A stretch of DNA of 32,604 nucleotides from F23-B02 sp963627445. GTDB taxonomy: Bacteria; Bacillota; Clostridia; Oscillospirales; Oscillospiraceae. The translations under genes were made by a program, and so were the position numbers. Below the pieces are notes generated by a model, which saw only the letters and a list, made by a program, of their open reading frames with translations, made no database searches and was not told the DNA's origin. Where the stretch lies: assembly GCA_963627445.1 (NCBI GenBank), contig CAVGBM010000096.1, positions 1 to 32,604 of the forward strand, written 5' to 3'. This document shows positions 22,966 to 29,330 of this stretch, one piece after another (position 1 is the first letter of the stretch; each line of letters starts with the position of its first letter).

Positions 22966-24833
22966 TAAGATACGACGCAGGAAAATGTGATATAGCGGTC
23001 ATCGGCGCAGGCCACGCAGGCATCGAAGCGGCGCTTGCGGCGGCTCGCCTGGGGCTTGACACGATATGCTTTACCGTGAACCTCGACAGTGTGGGCAACA
23101 TGCCATGCAATCCCGCGATCGGCGGCACGGGCAAGGGTCACCTTGTGCGAGAGCTTGACGCTCTCGGCGGCGAGATGGCCAAGGCAGCCGATAGAGCCTG
23201 CATCCAGTACCGCATGCTCAATCGCGGCAAGGGCCCCGCCGTTCACTCGCTCAGGGCGCAGGCCGACCGCCGACGTTATCAGGAGATCATGAAGCTGACG
23301 ATCGAGCGGCAGGAGAACCTGCGCACAAAGCAGGCCGAGATAGTCGAAATAGGCGTTGAAAACGGTAAAGTCTGCTCTGTCACGACGCACACGGGCGCGG
23401 TTTTCAAATGCCGTGCCGCGATAATCGCAAGCGGGACATACCTTGACGGCAGAACGATAGTCGGCGAGGTCATCCGCTCGTCGGGGCCTGACGGCCTTGC
23501 GGCTGCGACCTCGCTCACAAAGTGCCTTGTCGACATGGGATTAAACATCCGCCGATTTAAGACCGGCACGCCCCCGAGGGTCAACGCACGCAGTGTTGAT
23601 TTTTCAAAGATGGAGCTTCAGGAGGGCGATCCCGAGCCCGAGGGCTTTTCGTTTGAGACCGCAACGCCGCCGGAGAACAAGGCGGTGTGTTATCTTACCT
23701 ACACGAACGAAAAAACGCATAAAATTATCCTTGATAATATAGACCGCAGCCCGATATACTCCGGCGTTATCGAGGGCATCGGCCCGCGCTATTGCCCGAG
23801 CATCGAGACGAAGATAATGACCTTTAAGGACAAGCCCCGCCATCAGCTTTTCATCGAGCCGATGGGACTTAACACCGAGGAGCTTTACATACAAGGGCTT
23901 TCCTCGTCCCTGCCCGAGGAGGTGCAGCTTGAGCTGCTGCACACAATCGCGGGACTTGAGCATGCGGAGATGACCCGCTGCGCGTATGCCATCGAGTATG
24001 ACTGCATTGACCCCACCGAGCTCTACCCGACACTGGAAACAAAGAAGGTCTCGGGACTATACGGCGCGGGGCAGTTTAACGGCTCGTCCGGCTATGAGGA
24101 GGCAGCAGCACAGGGCTTTGTCGCGGGTGTGAATGCAGCCCTCAAGCTCAAAGGCGAGGCACCCATGGTCTTAAAGCGCAGCGACGGCTATATCGGCACG
24201 CTCATTGACGATCTCGTCACCAAGGGCACGAACGAGCCGTACCGCATGATGACCTCACGCAGCGAGTATAGGCTCCTGCACCGTCAGGATAACGCCGACC
24301 TGCGTCTTTCGGGCATCGGCATGCGCATAGGTCTCGTGCCGCCCGAACGCTATCAGGCGGTGCTGGATAAATACGCCGCCGTTGAGCGCGAAGTAAAGCG
24401 CCTTGAGCGCACGCACATTGGACCGACAACGCAGCTTAATGAGCTGCTGGCCTCAAAAAACACCGCACCCGTTTCAAGCGGCGTGTCGCTGGCAGATCTT
24501 ATACGCCGCCCGCAGCTTGATTATAAAATGCTTGCACCCTTTGACCCCGAGCGCCCCGAGCTTCCGCGCGCGGTGTGGTATCAGGCGGAGATAAGCTTAA
24601 AATACGAGGGCTATATAAAGCGCCAGCTCAAGCAGATCGAGGAATTTTCCAGAATGGAGGAGCGGGTGCTGCCCGAGGATATAAATTATGACGATGTCGC
24701 CGGACTCAGACTCGAGGCTCGCGAAAAGCTGAAAAAGATCAGACCCCACAGCTTCGGGCAGGCAAGCCGCATATCCGGCGTTTCGCCTGCGGATATCTCG
24801 GTGCTGATGGTATGGATGGAGGGCAGACGATGA
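22962..24833 (+). CDS. mnmG: tRNA uridine 5-carboxymethylaminomethyl modification enzyme MnmG
   Basis: The 623-residue FAD protein works with MnmE to modify U34 of tRNAs that read two-codon boxes. The FAD loop is in IAVIGAGHAGIEAALAAARLG near 10-30, then NPAIGGTGKGHLVRE, KTGTPPRVN, and QFNGSSGYEEAAAQG near 375. The start is TTG at 22962, overlapping the end of thiN. The next gene, mnmA, adds the 2-thio group to the same uridine, so the pair forms a functional unit with an ATGA overlap. Confidence 0.96.
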   Translation: MIRYDAGKCDIAVIGAGHAGIEAALAAARLGLDTICFTVNLDSVGNMPCNPAIGGTGKGHLVRELDALGGEMAKAADRACIQYRMLNRGKGPAVHSLRAQADRRRYQEIMKLTIERQENLRTKQAEIVEIGVENGKVCSVTTHTGAVFKCRAAIIASGTYLDGRTIVGEVIRSSGPDGLAAATSLTKCLVDMGLNIRRFKTGTPPRVNARSVDFSKMELQEGDPEPEGFSFETATPPENKAVCYLTYTNEKTHKIILDNIDRSPIYSGVIEGIGPRYCPSIETKIMTFKDKPRHQLFIEPMGLNTEELYIQGLSSSLPEEVQLELLHTIAGLEHAEMTRCAYAIEYDCIDPTELYPTLETKKVSGLYGAGQFNGSSGYEEAAAQGFVAGVNAALKLKGEAPMVLKRSDGYIGTLIDDLVTKGTNEPYRMMTSRSEYRLLHRQDNADLRLSGIGMRIGLVPPERYQAVLDKYAAVEREVKRLERTHIGPTTQLNELLASKNTAPVSSGVSLADLIRRPQLDYKMLAPFDPERPELPRAVWYQAEISLKYEGYIKRQLKQIEEFSRMEERVLPEDINYDDVAGLRLEAREKLKKIRPHSFGQASRISGVSPADISVLMVWMEGRR

Positions 24834-25825
24834 GTAAGGTAGTATTAGGCTTTTCCGGCGGAGTGGATTCCGCCGTGTGCTCAAAGCTTTTAAAGGACGC
24901 AGGACACGAGGTGCACGGCCTGTATCTTGACAACGCAGGCGAGGCAGCAAGGCTCGACGCTGTGAAAACGGCGGAGTTTGTCGGCATCCCGCTCTATATA
25001 AAAGATGTGCATGCTGAGCTAGATAACGGCGTGTGCAAAAGCTTTACCGAGGCGTATCTCAACGGCGAAACGCCCAATCCGTGCATCATCTGCAACCCGA
25101 CCTTGAAATTTAAATCGCTGCTCGAGTACGCAAACGAGATCGGCGCAGAGCACATCGCGACCGGCCACTATGCCCGCAGCGAAAACGGCGTGCTGTACAA
25201 GGGCATGCCCTCAAACGACCAGAGCTACATGCTCTGCCGCATAAAGCGCGAGCAGCTGGACAGGCTCATCCTGCCGCTCGGCAAATTTGAAAAGACCGCC
25301 ACGCGCGCGCTCGCCGAGGACTTCAACCTGCCCGTTGCCAAGAAGCCGGACAGCATGGAGATATGCTTTGTGCCCGACAAGGACTACATCGGCTGGCTCA
25401 AGGCTCGCACCGAGCTTCCGCCTCCCGGGGATTTCGTTTTCCACGGAGAGGTCGTCGGCCGCCACGAGGGCATTTACCGATACACCGTCGGTCAGCGCAG
25501 ACCCGGGCTCTTTGACGGCAGAAAGCTTTATATATCCAGGATAAATGCCGAGAAAAACGAGATAGAGCTTGCCCTTTGGGAGGAGCTTTTTAAGACCGAG
25601 GTCAATGCCCGCAACTTCAACTGGCTGTGCGACAAGCCTACCCAACCCGTGCGCGCGACCGTCAGAGTGCGCCACACGAAGTGGGAAAACCCGCCCTGCA
25701 CGGCCTATGTCGAGGGCGACAATGTGCGCATTATCTGCGACGAGCCGGTCAGAGCACCGGCAAAAGGGCAGTCGGCCGTTTTGTATGACGGCGACCGTGT
25801 GCTCGGCGGCGGATTTATTTTTTGA
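24830..25825 (+). CDS. mnmA: tRNA 2-thiouridylase, MnmA family
   Basis: The 331-residue protein has the PP-loop FSGGVDSAV near residue 8, the first catalytic cysteine region GETPNPCIICN, and the second in MEICFVPDKDYI. HIATGHYAR and GQRRPGL also match. It adenylates U34 of tRNA and transfers sulfur relayed from a cysteine desulfurase. It is slightly shorter than the usual 360 residues because the N-terminal half is compact. ATG 24830 overlaps the mnmG stop and gives the family N-terminus; an earlier in-frame start at 24812 lies inside mnmG. Because sulfur comes from cysteine, the nearby cysK-cysE operon is a metabolic link. Confidence 0.9.
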   Translation: MSKVVLGFSGGVDSAVCSKLLKDAGHEVHGLYLDNAGEAARLDAVKTAEFVGIPLYIKDVHAELDNGVCKSFTEAYLNGETPNPCIICNPTLKFKSLLEYANEIGAEHIATGHYARSENGVLYKGMPSNDQSYMLCRIKREQLDRLILPLGKFEKTATRALAEDFNLPVAKKPDSMEICFVPDKDYIGWLKARTELPPPGDFVFHGEVVGRHEGIYRYTVGQRRPGLFDGRKLYISRINAEKNEIELALWEELFKTEVNARNFNWLCDKPTQPVRATVRVRHTKWENPPCTAYVEGDNVRIICDEPVRAPAKGQSAVLYDGDRVLGGGFIF

Positions 25826-25844
25826 AAAAAGGTCGAATTTTGTG

Positions 25845-25873
25845 TTGACTTGCGATACTTTTTGTGAGACAAT
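25845..25873 (+). promoter_or_regulatory. Promoter of guaB
   Basis: TTGACT (25845-25850) and GACAAT (25868-25873) are separated by 17 bases. The -10 is imperfect (4/6). Confidence 0.6.
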
Positions 25874-25903
25874 CACTTTTAATCAACTTTAGGGAGGAAC
25901 AGC

Positions 25904-27406
25904 ATGGCTATTTATTTTAACGAACCGTCCAGAACATTCAGTGAGTATCTTCTTATCCCCGGCTACACCGGCGAGGATTGCATTCCGGCAAACGTCAGTC
26001 TAAAAACGCCTTTGGTCAAGTTTAAAAAGGGCGAGGAGTCGGCCATCACGCTGAACGTCCCCTTTGCGTCTGCTATCATGCAGTCTGTCTCCAACGACAC
26101 CATGGCTATCGCACTGGCCAAGGAAGGCGGCATTTCCTTCATCTACGGCTCGCAGTCTGTTGAGGACGAGGCGGCAATGGTCGCAAGAGTTAAAAATTAT
26201 AAGGCAGGCTTTGTTACCTCCGCATCGAATGTTATGCCCGACCAGACGCTGGCGGACATTCTCGACCTTAAAGAGCGCAACGGCTTTTCCACAGTCGCCG
26301 TCACCGAGGACGGCACGGCAAACGGCAAGCTTTTAGGCATCGTATCCAGCCGTGACTACCGCGTCAGCCGCATGGACGTGACGACCAAGGTCAGCCAGTT
26401 CATGACCCCGCTTGCCAAGCTCGTCACCGCTCCCAAGGACACCTCCCTGAAGGAAGCAAATGATATCATTTGGGATCACAAGCTCAACTCCCTGCCCATC
26501 ATCGACGATGAGGGCAAGCTCATGTACTTCGTTTTCCGCAAGGACTACTCCGAGCACAAGGCAAATCCCAACGAGATACTTGACAGCCAGAAGCGCTACA
26601 TAGTCGGTGCAGGTATAAACAGCCGCGATTACGAGACCCGCGTTCCCGCGCTCGTCGAGGCAGGCGCAGATGTTTTGTGCATCGACTCGTCCGAGGGCTA
26701 CTCCTGCTGGCAGAAAAAGACCATCGATTTTATCAGGCAGCGCTACGGCGACAGCGTCAAGGTCGGCGCAGGCAATGTCGTTGACAGAGACGGCTTCCTG
26801 TTCCTCGCCGAGGCAGGCGCAGACTTTGTCAAGGTCGGCATCGGCGGCGGCTCTATCTGCATCACCCGTGAGACCAAGGGCATCGGCAGAGGTCAGGCCA
26901 GCGCACTCATCGAGGTCGCAGCCGCAAGAGACGAATACTACGAAAAGACCGGCATTTACGTCCCCGTTTGCTCCGACGGCGGCCTTGTCCACGATTACCA
27001 CATGACGCTGGCTCTTGCAATGGGCGCGGACTTCCTCATGATGGGCCGCTACTTTGCCCGCTTTGACGAAAGCCCCACGGCAAAGCTCGTCGTAAACGGC
27101 AGCTATGTCAAGGAGTATTGGGGCGAGGGCTCGAACCGTGCCCGCAACTGGCAGAGATACGATCTCGGCGGCCAGTCGAAGCTCAGCTTCGAGGAGGGCG
27201 TTGACTCCTATGTCACCTATGCAGGCCCGCTGCACGATAACCTTGAAAAGAGCGTTTACAAAATTAAGTCCACTATGTGTAACTGCGGTGTGACGAACCT
27301 TGCTGACTTAAAGCGCGACGCGAAGCTCACGCTCGTGTCGTCGGTAAGCATCGTCGAGGGCGGCAGCCACGATGTCATCCTCAAGAGCTCGCACTCGAAC
27401 ACCTAA
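25904..27406 (+). CDS. guaB: IMP dehydrogenase, trichomonad-like subtype
   Basis: The 500-residue enzyme oxidises IMP to XMP, the first committed step of GMP synthesis. The TIM barrel is interrupted by two CBS domains (about 95-215). The active-site loop is GIGGGSICITRETKGIGRGQ, with the catalytic Cys, in place of the common GPGSICTTR. The sequence through GRYFARFDESPT, KEYWGEGSNRARNWQRYDLGGQ and TMCNCGV follows what I recall of the Tritrichomonas foetus enzyme. GGGAGG lies 7 bases before the ATG, with a promoter 30 bases upstream, and a strong terminator follows, so it is monocistronic. Confidence 0.95.
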   Translation: MAIYFNEPSRTFSEYLLIPGYTGEDCIPANVSLKTPLVKFKKGEESAITLNVPFASAIMQSVSNDTMAIALAKEGGISFIYGSQSVEDEAAMVARVKNYKAGFVTSASNVMPDQTLADILDLKERNGFSTVAVTEDGTANGKLLGIVSSRDYRVSRMDVTTKVSQFMTPLAKLVTAPKDTSLKEANDIIWDHKLNSLPIIDDEGKLMYFVFRKDYSEHKANPNEILDSQKRYIVGAGINSRDYETRVPALVEAGADVLCIDSSEGYSCWQKKTIDFIRQRYGDSVKVGAGNVVDRDGFLFLAEAGADFVKVGIGGGSICITRETKGIGRGQASALIEVAAARDEYYEKTGIYVPVCSDGGLVHDYHMTLALAMGADFLMMGRYFARFDESPTAKLVVNGSYVKEYWGEGSNRARNWQRYDLGGQSKLSFEEGVDSYVTYAGPLHDNLEKSVYKIKSTMCNCGVTNLADLKRDAKLTLVSSVSIVEGGSHDVILKSSHSNT

Positions 27407-27412
27407 GTTTTT

Positions 27413-27442
27413 AAAAGCTCCACTCACGCGAGTGGAGCTTTT
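27413..27442 (+). terminator. Intrinsic terminator of guaB
   Basis: AAAAGCTCCACTC (27413-27425) pairs perfectly with GAGTGGAGCTTTT (27430-27442) around ACGC, giving a 13-bp stem. Confidence 0.92.
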
Positions 27443-27476
27443 CGATATTTAATTCACATTATTTTCGTAGGAATTG

Positions 27477-27505
27477 TTGACAAACCCGGCGAAATAGCGT
27501 ATTAT
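27477..27505 (+). promoter_or_regulatory. Promoter of the cysteine leader and cysK-cysE
   Basis: TTGACA (27477-27482) is a perfect -35 and TATTAT (27500-27505) a 5/6 -10, separated by 17 bases. Transcription would begin near 27512, leaving about 205 bases of leader before cysK. Confidence 0.88.
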
Positions 27506-27559
27506 GATGACAGGGAAAACCCCAGTTAAATAATAGGAATTAACTAAGGAGCGATGACG

Positions 27560-27634
27560 ATGAAGAATATGTCCGCTAAGTGTATCTGTTGCAGCATCTG
27601 TACCTGTCGATGTTGCTGTCGTCGCATGCCTTGA
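27560..27634 (+). CDS. Cysteine-rich leader peptide upstream of cysK
   Basis: The ORF has 24 codons with cysteine at positions 8, 10, 11, 14, 16, 18, 19 and 20: eight in thirteen codons. It closes with two arginines, Met, Pro and TGA. AAGGAG (27546-27551) lies 8 bases before this ATG; an in-frame ATG at 27554 is only 2 bases from it and is unlikely to be used. Position and content suggest a sensor of charged cysteinyl-tRNA whose translation controls the terminator at 27661-27684. A structural or metal-binding microprotein is the main alternative, but the run of Cys codons directly before a terminator and the cysteine synthesis genes argues for a leader. Confidence 0.8.
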   Translation: MKNMSAKCICCSICTCRCCCRRMP

Positions 27635-27660
27635 TTCAGAAGTATACCTTCTATTGGTGC

Positions 27661-27684
27661 GACGGCTTTAGGCCGTCTTTTTTT
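27661..27684 (+). terminator. Intrinsic terminator before cysK (attenuator)
   Basis: GACGGC (27661-27666) pairs with GCCGTC (27672-27677) around TTTAG and is followed by seven Ts (27678-27684). It lies between the leader peptide and the cysK ribosome binding site. Confidence 0.85.
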
Positions 27685-27716
27685 ATTGCTGTTATTTAAT
27701 TTGAAAGGATATTGAA

Positions 27717-28649
27717 ATGAAGATATATAAGTCAATGGAAGACCTCATCGGCGCAACGCCGCTGGTAGAGCTCAGAAACATCGAGCAGGAAGAAAACCTC
27801 GCAGCAAGGCTGCTTGTCAAGATAGAAAAGGGTAACCCCGCAGGCTCAGTTAAGGACAGAGTTGCAAAGACGATGCTCGACGATGCCGAGGCAAAGGGTA
27901 AGCTTACAAAGGGCGGCACGGTCATCGAGCCGACAAGCGGCAACACCGGCATCGGCATTGCGGCTATCGGTGCAGCCAGAGGCTACCGTGTCATCATCGT
28001 CATGCCCGACACCATGTCCGTCGAGCGCAGACTGCTCATGACTGCCTACGGTGCAGAGCTCGTGCTCACTGACGGCAAGCTCGGCATGAAGGGCGCGGTC
28101 GATAAGGCCCAGGAGCTTCACGCCCAGATACCCGGCAGCATCATTGCCGGTCAGTTTGAAAATCCCGCAAACCCCGCAGCGCACCGCACCTACACAGGCC
28201 CCGAGATATGGGAGGACACCGACGGTAAGGTCGATGTGTTCATCGCAGGCGTGGGCACCGGCGGCACGGTCAGCGGTGTCGGCGAATATCTCAAGAGCCG
28301 CAATAAGGATATAAAGATCGTGGCCGTTGAGCCTGCAAGCTCCCCGCTGCTTTCCGAGGGCAAGGCGGGCTCGCACAAAATTCAGGGCATCGGCGCAAAC
28401 TTCGTTCCCGAGAACTTCAATCGCGCGGTCGTGGACGAGATAGTCACCGTAACAGACGAGGACGCATTTGCAGCCGGCCGCAAGATCGCCCGCAGGGAGG
28501 GCCTGCTTGTCGGTATTAGCTCGGGTGCTGCTCTGCACGCCGCCATAGAGCTTGCAAAGCGCCGCGAAAACTACGGCAAGACCATCGTCGCCCTGCTGCC
28601 GGACACCGGCGAAAGATACCTCAGCTCAGCAATGTTCAAGGAGAACTGA
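27717..28649 (+). CDS. cysK: Cysteine synthase (O-acetylserine sulfhydrylase)
   Basis: The 310-residue PLP enzyme makes cysteine from O-acetylserine and sulfide. The N-terminus IYKSMEDLIGATPLVEL and the PLP lysine in KGNPAGSVKDRVA are typical, followed by the substrate loop PTSGNTGIG and the PLP-phosphate loop GVGTGGTVSGVGEYL. AAAGGA lies 7 bases before the ATG. It is co-transcribed with cysE four bases downstream of its stop, giving the last two steps of cysteine synthesis in one operon, both behind the putative cysteine attenuator. Confidence 0.96.
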   Translation: MKIYKSMEDLIGATPLVELRNIEQEENLAARLLVKIEKGNPAGSVKDRVAKTMLDDAEAKGKLTKGGTVIEPTSGNTGIGIAAIGAARGYRVIIVMPDTMSVERRLLMTAYGAELVLTDGKLGMKGAVDKAQELHAQIPGSIIAGQFENPANPAAHRTYTGPEIWEDTDGKVDVFIAGVGTGGTVSGVGEYLKSRNKDIKIVAVEPASSPLLSEGKAGSHKIQGIGANFVPENFNRAVVDEIVTVTDEDAFAAGRKIARREGLLVGISSGAALHAAIELAKRRENYGKTIVALLPDTGERYLSSAMFKEN

Positions 28650-28653
28650 TAAT

Positions 28654-29295
28654 ATGTTCCGTGATCTATTTGAAACCGTAAACGCGTATCTGGCAAGGGA
28701 CCCCGCCGCCCGTGGCCCGCTGGAGGTTTTGCTCCTTTACCCCGGTGTCAAGGCGGTAAGCTACCACCGCAAGGCGCATTGGTGCTATGAGCACGACCTT
28801 AAGCTGCTGGCAAGGGCAATATCGCAGATAAGCCGCCACCGCACCGGCATTGAGATACACCCCGGCGCAAAGATAGGCAAGCGCCTCGTTATCGACCACG
28901 GTATGGGCATCGTCATCGGCGAGACCGCCGAAATTGGCGACGATTGCCTCATCTACCACGGCGTGACCCTCGGCGGCACCGGCAAGGACAGCGGCAAGCG
29001 CCACCCGACGATAGGCAACAATGTGCTCATCGGCACCGGCGCAAAGGTGCTCGGCCCCTTTAAGGTCGGCGATAACAGCCGAATCGCGGCAAACTCCGTA
29101 GTTTTGAGCGAGATACCCCCCGACAGCACCGCAGTTGGCGTTCCGGCAAGGGTAGTCAGAAGAGCCGGTGTCAAGGTCGATTACGCAAGCGAGGTCGATC
29201 AGGTCAATGTCGCAGACCCTGTTGCCGAGGAGCTCGCAGCCATCCGCCGTGCGCTGTGCGATATCAACACAAAGCTTCAGACCATGGAAAAATGA
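28654..29295 (+). CDS. cysE: Serine O-acetyltransferase
   Basis: The 213-residue enzyme acetylates serine with acetyl-CoA, supplying the CysK substrate. The N-terminal helical part contains DPAARGPLEVLLLYPGVKAV and HRKAHWCYEHDLKLLARAIS. The C-terminal left-handed beta helix contains GIEIHPGAKIGKRLVIDHGMG and GETAEIGDDCLIYHGVTLGG, with the catalytic His in DHG. It is of the shorter type found in Gram-positive bacteria. ATG 28654 is chosen because AAGGAG inside the end of cysK lies 9 bases upstream. Confidence 0.95.
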   Translation: MFRDLFETVNAYLARDPAARGPLEVLLLYPGVKAVSYHRKAHWCYEHDLKLLARAISQISRHRTGIEIHPGAKIGKRLVIDHGMGIVIGETAEIGDDCLIYHGVTLGGTGKDSGKRHPTIGNNVLIGTGAKVLGPFKVGDNSRIAANSVVLSEIPPDSTAVGVPARVVRRAGVKVDYASEVDQVNVADPVAEELAAIRRALCDINTKLQTMEK

Positions 29296-29300
29296 AAAAT

Positions 29301-29330
29301 ACGCCCCATCAGACGATGGGGCGTTGATTT
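29301..29330. terminator. Bidirectional terminator between cysE and the ABC transporter
   Basis: ACGCCCCATC (29301-29310) pairs with GATGGGGCGT (29315-29324) around AGAC. TGATTTTT follows on the plus strand and an A-run precedes the stem, giving a T-run on the minus strand. Confidence 0.88.

Larger units (their letters stand above)
27551..27684 (+). promoter_or_regulatory. Putative cysteine attenuator (alternative RNA hairpins)
   Basis: Three mutually exclusive pairings can be drawn. Segment 1 (27551-27559, GCGATGACG) pairs with segment 2 (27617-27625), 9 bp with two wobbles. Segment 2 (27618-27626, GTCGTCGCA) pairs with segment 3 (27658-27666, TGCGACGGC), 9 bp with one wobble; a small AGAAG/CTTCT hairpin sits inside this loop. 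Segment 3 (27661-27666) also forms the terminator with 27672-27677. A ribosome stalled on the early Cys codons would free segment 2 to trap segment 3 and let transcription continue. A ribosome at the stop codon would cover segment 2 and allow termination. Proposed from base pairing only. Confidence 0.72.

Noticed and set aside
27506..27660. T-box or SAM riboswitch upstream of cysK
   Set aside because: No T-box motif (AGGGTGG-type) or S-box pairing is visible; the leader is filled by the Cys-rich ORF and its hairpins.
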